64,000 nucleotides of DNA from Jiangella endophytica (GCF_003427025.1 NZ_QVAI01000013.1:124001-188000); one strand, 5' to 3'; shown: positions 52,716 through 61,671, counted from the stretch's first letter. Numbers and translations are program-made. Notes: generated by a model not told the origin, from the sequence alone.

Positions 52716-53231
52716 CTATCGAACGCCGGCGTTGCCGCCGGCCTGGCTTGCCGTGCCCGTCGACCCGTACCCGCCGTCGCCCCTCGCCGAGCCCGGCAGC
52801 CGCTCCACCTCGTGGAACCGGGCCTGCTCGACGCGCTGGACGATGAGCTGGGCGATGCGGTCGCCGCGTGCGAACACCGCCGGCTCCCGCAGGTCGTGAT
52901 TGACCAGCACCACCTTGATCTCGCCCCGATAACCCGCGTCGACCGTGCCCGGAGTGTTGACGATGCTGACCCCGAGCCGATGCGCGAGACCCGACCGCGG
53001 GTGGACGAATGCAGCGTATCCCGCGGGCAGGGCGATCGCGATGCCCGTCCCCACCATGGCCCGCTCACCCGGCGGGATGCTGACGTCGCTGGTCGTGACG
53101 AGGTCGGCGCCGGCGTCGCCGGGATGCGCGTAGCCGGGCAGCGGCACCTCCGGGTCCAGCCGGGTGATGAGGACGTCGACCAGCCGACGTCCGCCGTCAG
53201 CGGAGAAGAGTGCGTCGGTCGGGTCAGTCAC
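52716..53231 (-). CDS. dut: Deoxyuridine 5'-triphosphate nucleotidohydrolase
   Basis: A 171-residue trimeric dUTPase that hydrolyses dUTP to dUMP, keeping uracil out of DNA. All five motifs are visible: [35 protein letters not shown] with the catalytic Asp, [10 protein letters not shown] and the C-terminal [10 protein letters not shown] arm. The N-terminus is about 15 residues longer than usual, but the GTG at 53231 overlaps the upstream thioesterase stop (GTGA), supporting it. It is the second gene of the leftward cluster. Confidence 0.96.
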   Translation of the reverse strand: MTDPTDALFSADGGRRLVDVLITRLDPEVPLPGYAHPGDAGADLVTTSDVSIPPGERAMVGTGIAIALPAGYAAFVHPRSGLAHRLGVSIVNTPGTVDAGYRGEIKVVLVNHDLREPAVFARGDRIAQLIVQRVEQARFHEVERLPGSARGDGGYGSTGTASQAGGNAGVR

Positions 53232-53791
53232 GGGTTCACCTCCGCGACCTTCGCGGCCGCCTCGGACAGCTCCGACGTGGCCACCGGGCGGCCGTGGTCG
53301 GTGAAATGGGTGGGCGGGACGACGACGAAGACGGCCGACGCGGTGAGGCTGACCGGGCCGTCGGGGGCGTTCTCGCGGCCGACGGCGGACATGAAGATCT
53401 TCCGGCCCTCGGCGCGGTCGACCGCGGCGCCGATGTGCAGCGTCGTGCCGACCGGGACGGGACGCCGGTAGCTGGTCTCCAGGTGGCCGGTGACCGCGGG
53501 CTTGCCGATCAGCCAGATCAGCGAGCCGAGCACCTCGTCGAAGGCCAGCGACAGGATGCCGCCGTGGGCGAGGCCGGGCGCGCCCTGGTGGTCGTCGGTG
53601 ACGGTGAACGTGCCGGCCACGGTGAGGCCCTCACCGGCGACGACGGTGACGTGCAGCCCCGTCGGGTGGTCCGGGCCGCAACCGACGCACATGCGGTAGT
53701 GCGAGGCGATGGTGCTGCCCGGTGCCGGCGCGTCGGGATGCCGCTCGATCGCGTCGTGCGGACGCGACTCCCCGTGCTGCCGTTCAGTCAC
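53228..53791 (-). CDS. PaaI-type hotdog thioesterase
   Basis: A 187-residue hotdog-fold acyl-CoA thioesterase. The catalytic block is [20 protein letters not shown], and [14 protein letters not shown] in the N-terminal half suggests a small metal or structural cysteine pair. The second strand pair is [19 protein letters not shown]. The acyl substrate is unknown. GTG 53791 is preferred over a longer frame because conservation begins there. It overlaps dut by 4 nt and is divergent from the DUF3093 gene. Confidence 0.9.
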   Translation of the reverse strand: MTERQHGESRPHDAIERHPDAPAPGSTIASHYRMCVGCGPDHPTGLHVTVVAGEGLTVAGTFTVTDDHQGAPGLAHGGILSLAFDEVLGSLIWLIGKPAVTGHLETSYRRPVPVGTTLHIGAAVDRAEGRKIFMSAVGRENAPDGPVSLTASAVFVVVPPTHFTDHGRPVATSELSEAAAKVAEVNP

Positions 53792-53886
53792 GATCGACGA
53801 CCCTACCCGTTCGGCTCCGCGATCCGTGACACCCTGAACACTGGGCCCGCGGGGTCCACCTCCACGGTGCGTGGCAGTCTGCTGCA

Positions 53887-54345
53887 ATGACCCATTACCG
53901 CGAACGCCTGGTGGCACCGGTCCGATGGTGGCTGCTGCTGGCGGGCCTGGCCGCGTCGGCCTGGCTGGTCTACGACCAGGTCTACGGACCGAGGGTGTCG
54001 CTGCCGGTGGCCGGCGCCGTGTTCGCGCTGGGCGCCGTGGCGCTGCTGCTCTACGGCCGGCTGGCGATCACCGTCGGTGACGACGGCGTCAGCGTGGGGC
54101 GGGCCCGGCTGCCGCTGACGGCGACCGGCGCGGCCGAGGCGCTCACCGGGGAGGAGGCCCGGGCGGCCCGTGGCCCCGGCCTCGACCGCCGCGCCTACGT
54201 GGCGATCCGCGGATACGTGCCGGGGGTGGTGCGTATCAGAGTCGACGACGACGCCGACCCCACTCCCTACTGGCTGGTGTCGACGCGCCGCCCCGAGCGG
54301 CTCGTGGCCGAACTCGAGGCGGCGCGTCACACGACCGGCCGGTGA
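53887..54345 (+). CDS. DUF3093 membrane protein
   Basis: A 152-residue actinobacterial protein with two adjacent membrane segments (about 14-32 and 38-56) and a cytoplasmic C-terminal domain. The family hallmark is YRERLVAPVRWWLL at the N-terminus and RRAYVAIRGYVPGVVRI with PTPYWLVSTRRPERL later. Function unknown. It is divergent from the thioesterase and convergent, 60 bp, with the DUF4193 gene, as commonly seen around dut in actinomycetes. Confidence 0.92.
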   Translation: MTHYRERLVAPVRWWLLLAGLAASAWLVYDQVYGPRVSLPVAGAVFALGAVALLLYGRLAITVGDDGVSVGRARLPLTATGAAEALTGEEARAARGPGLDRRAYVAIRGYVPGVVRIRVDDDADPTPYWLVSTRRPERLVAELEAARHTTGR

Positions 54346-54405
54346 GGGGAAGACGTCGGTCGCCGACCGCGGGGTCTGGCGCCGGTCTTCGATGAAGGGG
54401 CGGGC

Positions 54406-54705
54406 TCAGGCCGCGCAGTCGCGGCAGATGAGCATCCCGTCCTTCTCCTTCGCCAGCTGGCTGCGGTGGTGCACCAGGAAGCACTGCGAGCAGGTGAACT
54501 CGTCAGCCTGCCGCGGCAGCACTCGGACTGCCAGCTCCTCGTTCGAGAGGTCCGCTCCGGGAAGCTCCATGGACTCGTTCAGGTCGGACTCGTCGACGTC
54601 GACGATGCCCGACGACTTGTCCATGCGCCGGTTCTTCAGTTCCTCCAGCGAGTCCTCGGACAGATCCTCGTCGGTCTTGCGTGGCGCGTCGTAGTCGGTT
54701 GCCAT
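54406..54705 (-). CDS. DUF4193 small zinc-ribbon protein
   Basis: A 99-residue acidic protein with a C-terminal zinc ribbon: TCSQCFLVHHR and MLICRDC provide four cysteines. The N-terminal half is the family-specific MATDYDAPRKTDEDLSEDSL and ELKNRRMDKSSGIVDVDES. The family is near-universal in actinomycetes and short enough to be a transcription-associated factor, which is inference. ATG at 54705 follows GGGGGA. A 271-bp gap upstream holds its promoter and that of the divergent ABC operon. Confidence 0.93.
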   Translation of the reverse strand: MATDYDAPRKTDEDLSEDSLEELKNRRMDKSSGIVDVDESDLNESMELPGADLSNEELAVRVLPRQADEFTCSQCFLVHHRSQLAKEKDGMLICRDCAA

Positions 54706-54976
54706 TGATCTATTCCCCCTCACTGGGCGCGTCGTGATGCAGGTGGCCGGGCCGGTTTGGACACCGTGCCCCTCCGTAACGCACGACGGCCCGCGGTTGT
54801 GCCCGCTCCGAGCGGGAGATTCTGCCTGATGCGGTACCCCGTTGGCACGGCACCCCACCCTGTGGGAATTCGTGTCGTCCTCTGGACCGACGGATCACAC
54901 CGTTCTCGGGGACGAGGGATGTCACCATTCCAGGCGAGAGGCTGTCAACGGATCGTCCTGTTCTGAGAGGAAGCGC

Positions 54977-55915
54977 ATGCTCGAACTCGACCGGCTGTCG
55001 CGCCGCTACGGGGACGTCGTGGCCCTCGACGATCTCTCGTTCACGGTCCGACCAGGGCAGATGTACGGTTTCGTCGGCACCAACGGCGCCGGTAAGACCA
55101 CCGCCATGCGCATCGTCCTGGGGGTTCTCGAGCCCGACAGCGGCGAGGTCCGCTGGAACGGCACCCCGCTCGACCAGGACATCCGGCGTGAGTTCGGTTA
55201 CATGCCGGAGGAGCGCGGCCTGTACCCGAAGATGCAGGTGCACGAGCATCTGGTCTATCTCGCGCGGCTGCACGGTGTGGCAGGCATCACAGCCGGCAAG
55301 GCCGCATCGGACCTGTTGGAGGCGCTCGCTCTGAGCGAACGTGCGTCAGATCGCATCGAATCGCTCTCACTCGGAAACCAGCAGCGGGTGCAGCTGGCCG
55401 CCGCGCTCGTGCACGATCCCACCGTCATGGTCCTCGACGAGCCCTTCAGCGGCCTCGACCCCATGGGCGTCGACTCCATGGCTGCCGTGCTGCGCGCCCG
55501 AGTCGACGCCGGCGCCGCCGTGGTGTTCTCCAGCCACCAGCTGGAGCTGGTCGAGCGGCTGTGCGACGCGGTCGGCATCATCCGGGCCGGTCACCTGGTC
55601 GCCGACGGCACCGTCGACGAGCTGCGCGGCACCGCCGCCAACCGCTACCGGCTGGAGATCGGCGCGCCGCCCGGCTGGACGGCGTCGCTGGCGGCCGCGC
55701 TGCCCGGCCTCACGGTCGTCGAGAACGGCCAGCGCAGCGCCGTGGTGGAGCTGCCGCCGTCGACCGGCGACCAGACCCTGCTCGACGCCGCCCGCGCGTT
55801 GGGCCCCGTCCACCAGTTCACCCCGGTGCGCCCGACGCTGGCCGACCTGTTCCGTTCCGTCGTCGCCGAGCCGGCCGCCGCGCCGGCCGGGCCCGAGAAG
55901 GTCGAGGTCGCCTGA
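54977..55915 (+). CDS. ABC transporter ATP-binding protein (NatA-like)
   Basis: A 312-residue ATPase subunit. Walker A is VGTNGAGKTTAMRI (about 33-46), the signature is SLSLGNQQRVQLAAALVHD, Walker B is VMVLDEPFSGLDPMG and the H-loop is VVFSSHQLELVERL. The C-terminal DUF4162-type extension fits NatA/Na+- or drug-export ATPases. ATG at 54977 follows GAGAGGAAG. Its stop overlaps the permease start (TGATG), giving a two-gene exporter. Confidence 0.95.
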   Translation: MLELDRLSRRYGDVVALDDLSFTVRPGQMYGFVGTNGAGKTTAMRIVLGVLEPDSGEVRWNGTPLDQDIRREFGYMPEERGLYPKMQVHEHLVYLARLHGVAGITAGKAASDLLEALALSERASDRIESLSLGNQQRVQLAAALVHDPTVMVLDEPFSGLDPMGVDSMAAVLRARVDAGAAVVFSSHQLELVERLCDAVGIIRAGHLVADGTVDELRGTAANRYRLEIGAPPGWTASLAAALPGLTVVENGQRSAVVELPPSTGDQTLLDAARALGPVHQFTPVRPTLADLFRSVVAEPAAAPAGPEKVEVA

Positions 55916-57111
55916 TGTCGCGCCCACTGTCGTTCCGCGAGGCCGCCACGCTCGTCGCGAGGCGCGAGTTCGGCCAGCGGATCCGGGAACGGTCGTTCTT
56001 CATCTCGCTGCTCATCACGCTGGGCATCATCGCGGTGGTCGTCCTGCTCCCCCGGTTCACCGACTTCGGCACCGGCAGCTACGACGTCGCGCTGGTCGGC
56101 GAGCCGTCCGGCCTGCAGGAGGCCGTCTCGCGGCAGGCCACGGTCGCCGACGTGGAGGTGAGCTTCCGGCCGGTGTCCGACGCCGACGAGGCCGAGCAGG
56201 CCGTCCGCGACGGCGACATCGACGCCTACCTCGACGGCGACACCGTCGTCGTCGACCAGTCGCTCGACAGCTCCCTGCGCGCCGTCCTCGAGAACGCGTA
56301 CAGCCAGGTCGAGGGTGCTCGGGCGCTGGAATCGGCCGGCATCGACCCTGACGAGGTGTCTGCCGCGCTGACGTCGGCGACCCTCCAGACCGTCACGCTC
56401 GATCCCGACGCCGACGAGCGCGAGACCCGCGGCGGCATCGCGTTCTTCGGCACCATCGTGCTGTTCGGCCAGCTCATCACCTACTCGATGTGGGTCGCCA
56501 TGGGCGTCGTCGAAGAGAAGTCGAGCCGGGTGGTCGAGGTGATCCTCGCCACGATCCCGGCGCGGGCCCTGCTGGCCGGGAAGGTCGTCGGCATCGGGCT
56601 GCTGGGGCTGGTGCAGCTGGCGCTGATCGGCGGGCTGGGGCTGGTGCTCGCGTCGGCGTTGGGCGCACTGGAGCTCAGCGGGCCGATGATCACACCGGTC
56701 CTGACGGCGCTCGGCTGGTTCGTCCTCGGCTTCGCCGCCTATGCGTCGCTGTCGGCGGCGGCCGCGGCCCGCATCTCGCGGCAGGAGGATCTGCAGAACG
56801 TCACCACGCCGGTGAACACGCTGATGATGGTGTCGTACTTCGGGGCGTTCTACGTGTTCCTCAACCAGGACGCCGCCTTCGCCGGCGTCCTGAGCGTCGT
56901 GCCGCCGTTCAGCGCACTGATCATGCCGCTGCGGATGGCCAGCGGCGACGCCGCGGCCTGGGAGGTCGGGCTGGCGCTGGCCCTGATGGTCGGGTTGATC
57001 GCGGTGCTGGTGGTGCTGGCGGCGCGCATCTACGAAGGAGCGGTGCTCCGGATGGGCGCCAAGGTGTCGCTGAAGGACGCGTGGGCCGCTCGGCGGCGCG
57101 TGAGTTCCTAG
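55915..57111 (+). CDS. ABC transporter permease (NatB/YhaP-like)
   Basis: A 398-residue membrane subunit. One N-terminal membrane helix (about 28-46), a large extracellular domain (about 50-165) and five or six C-terminal helices (about 175-385) match NatB/ABC-2 permeases. The linker GVVEEKSSRVVEVILATIPARALLAGK is characteristic (residues about 199-225). It pairs with the upstream ATPase; substrate unknown. Beyond its stop lies a gene-free, repeat-rich region of about 1.15 kb. Confidence 0.94.
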   Translation: MSRPLSFREAATLVARREFGQRIRERSFFISLLITLGIIAVVVLLPRFTDFGTGSYDVALVGEPSGLQEAVSRQATVADVEVSFRPVSDADEAEQAVRDGDIDAYLDGDTVVVDQSLDSSLRAVLENAYSQVEGARALESAGIDPDEVSAALTSATLQTVTLDPDADERETRGGIAFFGTIVLFGQLITYSMWVAMGVVEEKSSRVVEVILATIPARALLAGKVVGIGLLGLVQLALIGGLGLVLASALGALELSGPMITPVLTALGWFVLGFAAYASLSAAAAARISRQEDLQNVTTPVNTLMMVSYFGAFYVFLNQDAAFAGVLSVVPPFSALIMPLRMASGDAAAWEVGLALALMVGLIAVLVVLAARIYEGAVLRMGAKVSLKDAWAARRRVSS

Positions 57112-57320
57112 GCTTCGCCGCCGCCGGGGGCTGGCCGTGTGGCGCGTGGCGTGCTCGCGTGGGCCCGACGTATCCGCGCAGGCCGAGCCCGCGATTCGGC
57201 GGCTTCCGGCGTACGCGCGTGGGCCTGACGTCGCTCCTGTGTCGCCGCGTCGGTCCGGTGTACCCGTGGGCAGACGGACCTGGTTGGGCCCGCGTACCGT
57301 GCGCCGGGCACCGTACCGTC

Positions 57321-57452
57321 GCCGTCCCCCTGCTGCCCATTCTCTGAGCCGCGCAACCGCGCCTCGAGCGGACTGAATGGCACTTCGCGCGACGATGACC
57401 GCTTGACCCACGACTCGGCGGTCCAAGAACTGGCAGCTCTCTGGGGGACGGG
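57321..57452 (+). repeat. Left arm of a ~130-bp diverged inverted repeat
   Basis: This arm begins GCCGTCCCCCTGCTGCCCAT and includes GATGACCGCTTGACCC and AGAACTGGCAGCT. It is matched in reverse complement by 58078-58208 with small gaps and scattered substitutions. The paired arms enclose about 625 bp. Confidence 0.65.
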
Positions 57453-57500
57453 GCGAGTCTGGGCACGCCTGCACCCCCGCAATCGTCGTCCCGGTCCGGC

Positions 57501-57580
57501 GCGAGGGCCGTCCCGACGCACGGTCGCCCGTCGTCTCGATCCGGACCGCCGCGAGGGCCGTCCCGACGCACGGTCGCCCG
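57501..57580 (+). repeat. 30-bp repeat, two copies at 50-bp period
   Basis: The 30-bp unit starting GCGAGGGCCGTCCCGACGCA is identical at 57501-57530 and 57551-57580; the 20-bp spacer between copies is partly conserved with sequence after the second. Confidence 0.8.
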
Positions 57581-57595
57581 CAGTCCCGATCCGGC

Positions 57596-57687
57596 GTGAA
57601 CGGTCGCCCCGGTCAGCCGCCGGCCGCTGCCCCGGTCCGGCGTGAACGGTCGCCCCGGTCAGCCGCCGGCCGCTGCCCCGGTCCGGC
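57596..57687 (+). repeat. Two perfect 46-bp tandem repeats
   Basis: The unit starting GTGAACGGTCGCCCCGGTCA occurs at 57596-57641 and 57642-57687 without a mismatch, indicating a recent slippage or unequal-exchange event. Confidence 0.85.
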
Positions 57688-57732
57688 GTGGCCTGTGGAC
57701 AGCGAAGATCATCCACGATCACGTGCATCACG

Positions 57733-57786
57733 AGGCGTTCTCCCGCTTCACCAGGAATGCACGCCTGGTAGAGCGGGAGAACGCCT
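57733..57786. repeat. Second copy of the dispersed extragenic palindrome
   Basis: AGGCGTTCTCCCGCTTC-ACCAGG and its complement form a 23-bp stem with two mismatches around AATGCACG. The left arm and loop match the inner part of 43654-43745 almost base for base. Confidence 0.75.
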
Positions 57787-57870
57787 GGTGATGGCCACCG
57801 AATCACCGCGAAATCTCACCACGTGGACACCCACGCCACCCCACCGACGCACACCGACCCACGTCGACGG

Positions 57871-57992
57871 CCAGGACCGTCCCCGATAGCCAGGACCGTC
57901 CCCGACCGCCAGGACCGTCCCCGACCGCCAGGACCGTCCCCGACACCCCGGACCGTCCCCGACACCCCGGACCGTCCCCGACACCCCGGACC
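57871..57992 (+). repeat. 19-bp tandem repeat, about 6.4 copies
   Basis: Six full units of CCAGGACCGTCCCCGACCG-type sequence and a partial seventh. The first four start CCAGG and the last three CCCGG, so the array has two subtypes with a single switch point. Confidence 0.9.
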
Positions 57993-58077
57993 ACGGCCAC
58001 CGACATCGAGGACAACTCCGGTCATCGACGAACGGTGCACCGTGCACAGCGGGCTGTGCCCGCGTTTCCCCCGCCCC

Positions 58078-58208
58078 TGATAGCAGCCAGTTCTGAGACC
58101 GCGGGACCGCGGGGCCGCGGGTCAAGCGGTCATCGCCGGCGCGAAGCGCCCAACAGTCCGATTGAGGCGCGCGTTCGCGGCTTGAAGAATGGGCAGCAGG
58201 GGGACGGC
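58078..58208 (-). repeat. Right arm of the ~130-bp inverted repeat
   Basis: Reverse complement of the left arm at 57321-57452. Shared blocks include CTGCTGCCCATTCT, GATGACCGCTTGACCC and TCAGAACTGGCTGCT (left: CAAGAACTGGCAGCT). Divergence is moderate, so the duplication is not recent. Confidence 0.65.
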
Positions 58209-58264
58209 CCACTCGCGATCCCCGGCCAACTGCCGACAGCGGCACACGGCAGGGCGACGGCGGC

Positions 58265-59068
58265 CTAGTCGCGATCAGCTCCAAGACGTTCGAGCAGCGC
58301 CGTCAGCTCGGCCGCCACTCCGGGCGTCGCCGCCATCGCCAGGTCGTTCCCGGCCGGTGCGCCGCGCAGGCCACCCACGACCGCGCCGGCTTCGGCGGCG
58401 ATCAGGCCGCCCGCGGCGAGGTCCCACGGGTTCAGCCCGCGCTCGTAGTACGCGTCCAGCCGGCCGGTGGCCACCGCGCAGAGGTCCAGCGCCGCCGCGC
58501 CTGCCCGCCGGATGTCGCGTACGGCCGGCACGACCTCGAGCAGCACCGCCGCCTGCCGCGCCCGCCGCACCGCGTCGTAGCCGAAACCGGTCCCGACCAG
58601 CGCCAACGACAGCGACGCACAGGCTGACACGCGCACCTGGCGCCCGTCCAGCCAGGCACCACCGCCGGCCACGGCGGTCCAGGTCTCGCCGCTGGCCGGG
58701 TTGTGCACCACACCCGCCCGCACGACGCCGTCGATCTGGGCGGCGATGGAGACCGCGTACTGCGGGATCCCGTAGAGGTAGTTGACGGTGCCGTCGATCG
58801 GGTCGACCACCCAGTCGACTCCGGAGGAGCCGATGACGGAGCCGTCCTCCTCGCCCAGGAAGCCGTCGTCGGGGCGGGTGGCGAACAGCCGCGACCGGAT
58901 CAGCGCCTCGGCGGCGGTGTCGGACTCCGTCACGACGTCGGTGGGCGTCGACTTGGTGCCGGCGACGGCCATGCGCTCCACCGCCTCGCGCTTGTCGCGG
59001 ACGAGGTCACCGGCCTCGCGGGCGGTCTTCTCGGCCAGGACGAGCAGGTCGGCGGGGTCGGCCGTCAC
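58265..59068 (-). CDS. Inositol monophosphatase family protein
   Basis: A 267-residue Mg2+-dependent phosphatase. Metal-binding motifs are FLGEEDGSVIG, VDWVVDPIDGTVNYLYG and the late GLNPWDLAAGGLIAAEAGAV. Substrates may be inositol 1-phosphate, as needed for actinomycete phosphatidylinositol and mycothiol, or another sugar phosphate. GTG 59068 follows GGAGG at 7-bp spacing. It starts 23 bp after the ferrochelatase stop on the same strand, so the two are co-transcribed. Confidence 0.93.
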   Translation of the reverse strand: MTADPADLLVLAEKTAREAGDLVRDKREAVERMAVAGTKSTPTDVVTESDTAAEALIRSRLFATRPDDGFLGEEDGSVIGSSGVDWVVDPIDGTVNYLYGIPQYAVSIAAQIDGVVRAGVVHNPASGETWTAVAGGGAWLDGRQVRVSACASLSLALVGTGFGYDAVRRARQAAVLLEVVPAVRDIRRAGAAALDLCAVATGRLDAYYERGLNPWDLAAGGLIAAEAGAVVGGLRGAPAGNDLAMAATPGVAAELTALLERLGADRD

Positions 59069-59091
59069 AGGGGATCCTCCAGCGGGGGACG

Positions 59092-60195
59092 TCACGGATA
59101 AGGGGGCGAGTCGACGCCGCACAGGGCGGGGCGGTCTTCCCGCAGGTTGGGACAGCAGCCGCCCGGGCACACGTCGGAGGCCGGGCCGGGGGCGCCGATG
59201 CTGGCCCGGACGACGGACTCGCCGCGCTCGCCGGCGGCCCGCTCGAGCAGCAGGTCGATGACGGTGTCGACGAAGTCGGGGTGGGTGCCGGCGGTGGCCG
59301 CCCGGGCCGCCGCGATGCCCAGTTCCTTCGCCGTCGCCAGCGCCTCGGTGTCGAGGTCGTACGCGACCTCCATGTGATCGGACAGGAACCCGATGGGCGC
59401 CAGCACCACCGATTCGACGCCCTGCTCCGCCAAGGCCGCCAGGTGGTCGTTGACGTCCGGCTCCAGCCACGGCATGGACGGCGGCCCGCTGCGCGAGCAG
59501 TACACGAGGTCGTGCTCGCGCTCGACCCCGGTCCGCGCGGCCACCTGGGCGCTGACGGCGGACGCGACGGCGAGGTGCTGCGCGACGTACGCGCCCCCCG
59601 CCGGGCCGGAGGTCTCGGCCATGGTGTCCGGAATGGAGTGCGTCACGTAGACGATGCGCGCGGAGTCCGCGACCGAGCGGGGCAGGTCGCCCAGCGCGCC
59701 CACGACGCCGTCGGCGTTGGCCGTGACGAAGCCGGGGTGGTCGAAGGAGTGCCGCAGCCGGTCGATGCGCGGCGCGCCCGGCCCGACCTTCTGGACCGCG
59801 CGCCACAGGTCCTCGCGGTACTGCCGGCAGCCGGAGTAGGAGTCGTACGCGCTGGTGATGAACGCGGCGACCCGCTGGACGCCGTCGTCGCGCATGCGAG
59901 CCAGCTCGTCGGCGAGGTAGGGGTCCCAGTTGCGGTTGCCCCAGTAGACCGGCAGCGAGATCTTCCGCTCGGCCAGCTCGTGCTCGAGGTTCGCGATCAG
60001 CGCGCGGTTCTGGTCGTTGATGGGGCTGCGCCCGCCGAACAGGCGGTAGTGCTCGCCGACCTCTTCCAGCCGCTCACGCGGGATGCCCTTGCCGCGGGTG
60101 ACGTTCTCGAGGAACGGGATGACGTCGTCCTGCCCCTCCGGACCGCCGAAGGAGACGACCAGAAGGGCGTCGTACGGATCGGTGATGCTCACCAT
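59092..60195 (-). CDS. cpfC: Coproporphyrin III ferrochelatase with [2Fe-2S] cysteines
   Basis: A 367-residue ferrochelatase inserting iron into coproporphyrin III, the substrate of HemQ encoded at 13.5 kb. Core motifs are LLVVSFGGPEG, LFGGRSPINDQNRAL, VYWGNRNWDPYLADEL and the active-site His region FITSAYDSYSGCRQY with VLAPIGFLSDHMEV. Four cysteines fit the actinobacterial [2Fe-2S] cluster: one in VYCSRSGPP and three in the C-terminal DVCPGGCCPNLR. The C-terminus is about 20 residues longer than the cluster requires. ATG at 60195. Confidence 0.95.
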   Translation of the reverse strand: MVSITDPYDALLVVSFGGPEGQDDVIPFLENVTRGKGIPRERLEEVGEHYRLFGGRSPINDQNRALIANLEHELAERKISLPVYWGNRNWDPYLADELARMRDDGVQRVAAFITSAYDSYSGCRQYREDLWRAVQKVGPGAPRIDRLRHSFDHPGFVTANADGVVGALGDLPRSVADSARIVYVTHSIPDTMAETSGPAGGAYVAQHLAVASAVSAQVAARTGVEREHDLVYCSRSGPPSMPWLEPDVNDHLAALAEQGVESVVLAPIGFLSDHMEVAYDLDTEALATAKELGIAAARAATAGTHPDFVDTVIDLLLERAAGERGESVVRASIGAPGPASDVCPGGCCPNLREDRPALCGVDSPPYP

Positions 60196-60259
60196 GAAAG
60201 CCTAAGGCCTCGCGGCCGACCGCCAGGTCCCGGCCGCGTCGAGGCCCACAAGGGAAGGG

Positions 60260-61561
60260 GTGATCGAGCCCATGGTCTGGCAGAACTGGGCGCGTACCGT
60301 CCAGGCGCGCCCGGTCCGCGTCGAGCGGCCGTCCAGCGCCGACGAGGCCGCCGCCGTGCTCACCGCCGCCGCCCGCGACGGCCTGCGGGTCAAACCGATC
60401 GGCGCGGGGCACAGCTTCACCCCGGTCGCGGCGACGGACGGCGTCCAGGTGCGGCTGGACGCTCTGAGCGGCCTGCTCGCGCTCGACACGGCCCGGCACA
60501 CCGCCACGGTCGGCGCCGGCACCCGGTTGCACGAGCTCAACGCCCTGCTGGCGGAACGCGGCTACGGACTGACGAACCTGGGCGACATCGCCGTCCAGAC
60601 GGTGTCCGGGGCCATCGCGACCGGCACCCACGGGAGCGGCCGGGCCAGCGCGTCACTCTCGGAGCAGGTGGTGGCGCTGGAGCTCGTGCTGCCCGACGGC
60701 ACCGTCAAGCAGGTGTCGGCCGACGACGACGGCGAGCTGTTCCAGGCCGCGCGGCTGAGCCTCGGCGCGCTGGGCATCGTGACCAGTGTCACGTTCCGGG
60801 TCGAACCGGCGTTCACGCTGCGCTCGACGGTGGAGCGGACGACGCTGGACGCCGTCGTCGAGCGGTTCGCCGAGCTGGAGGCCGCCGACCACTGCGACCT
60901 GTACTGGCTGCCGTTCACCGACGCCGTGCAGCTCACCGTCAACCGGCGCACGGGCGAGCCGGCCGCGCCGCCGAACCCCGTCGCCGCCTGGTGGTCCGGC
61001 GACGTCGTCGAGAACGCGGGACTGGCGCTGGTCCAGCGCCTGACGCGGGCCGCGCCGAAGGCGACGCCGGCCGTCAACGCCGTCGCCGCCCGGCTGATCA
61101 GCGGCCGCACGTTCGTCGACGCCGCGCCGCAGGTGTTCACCAGCACCCGGCGGGTCCGGTTCCACGAGATGGAGTACGCACTCCCCCGTTCCGCGGCCAC
61201 CGCCGCGCTCCGGGCGTTGCGCGACCTGACGGCGCGCGGGCCGTGGCGGGTGGCCTTCCCGGTCGAGATCCGGCTCGCCCCGGCCGACGACGTGTGGCTC
61301 TCGCCCGCCTTCGAGCGCGACACCGTGTACGTCGCGACCCACGCCTACCCGCGCACGGACTACACCGGCTGGTTCACGGCCGTCGAGAAGCTGTGGACGG
61401 AGTACGGTGGGCGGCCGCACTGGGGAAAGCTCCATACCCGCGATTCAGGGTATCTTCGCGATCACTACCGGCACATGGGTACGTTCCGGGCGGTCCGCGA
61501 CCGGGTCGACCCTGACCGGATCATGGGCAACGAGTACCTCGAGCAGGTCCTGGACGAGTGA
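60260..61561 (+). CDS. D-arabinono-1,4-lactone oxidase-family FAD oxidoreductase
   Basis: A 433-residue FAD-binding PCMH-type oxidase. The FAD domain includes VERPSSADEAAAVLTAAA, the pyrophosphate loop KPIGAGHSFTPVAATDG, and TVSGAIATGTHGSG. The C-terminal ALO domain ends in WGKLHTRDSGYL (ALO-type WGK motif) and DPDRIMGNEYL. Relatives oxidise aldono-lactones such as L-gulono- or D-arabinono-lactone; the substrate here is uncertain. GTG 60260 or ATG 60272 may start translation. It is divergent from the ferrochelatase. Confidence 0.93.
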   Translation: MIEPMVWQNWARTVQARPVRVERPSSADEAAAVLTAAARDGLRVKPIGAGHSFTPVAATDGVQVRLDALSGLLALDTARHTATVGAGTRLHELNALLAERGYGLTNLGDIAVQTVSGAIATGTHGSGRASASLSEQVVALELVLPDGTVKQVSADDDGELFQAARLSLGALGIVTSVTFRVEPAFTLRSTVERTTLDAVVERFAELEAADHCDLYWLPFTDAVQLTVNRRTGEPAAPPNPVAAWWSGDVVENAGLALVQRLTRAAPKATPAVNAVAARLISGRTFVDAAPQVFTSTRRVRFHEMEYALPRSAATAALRALRDLTARGPWRVAFPVEIRLAPADDVWLSPAFERDTVYVATHAYPRTDYTGWFTAVEKLWTEYGGRPHWGKLHTRDSGYLRDHYRHMGTFRAVRDRVDPDRIMGNEYLEQVLDE

Positions 61562-61671
61562 GCCTGGACACGAGAATTGGCTTGTCAGACCGGCCGTTGG
61601 CGGCGTGGCGGCTTGGTCTGACGCGGTCCCGCGGGTGACGATGGACGGCAGTCGTGATCGGAGGTGAGGAG

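Larger units (their letters stand above)
57112..58264. other. Repeat-dense gene-free island
   Basis: Over 1.1 kb without a supported gene. It contains, in order: an inverted-repeat arm (57321-57452), 30-bp repeats at 50-bp spacing, two perfect 46-bp tandem copies, a dispersed hairpin, a 19-bp tandem array, and the second inverted-repeat arm (58078-58208). Open frames in all six phases are composed of low-complexity Arg/Gly/Pro and lack ribosome sites. It separates the ABC exporter from the convergent inositol monophosphatase gene. Confidence 0.7.

Noticed and set aside
55987-55998. Second LexA-box-like GAAC-N4-GTTC
   Set aside because: It lies inside the ABC permease coding sequence, encoding RERSFF, and is best explained as chance.
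57501-57687. CRISPR-like repeats with spacers
   Set aside because: Only two copies each, spacers are too short and partly repeated themselves.
57871-57992. CRISPR array
   Set aside because: The units are contiguous 19-bp repeats without spacers and no cas gene is present.
57321-58208. Insertion sequence with terminal inverted repeats
   Set aside because: No transposase-like frame lies between the arms and no target-site duplication is visible.
58035-58268. 77-codon open frame resembling a repeat-encoded peptide
   Set aside because: It coincides with the right inverted-repeat arm; similarity to the left arm's translation follows from the DNA repeat, and no ribosome site is present.
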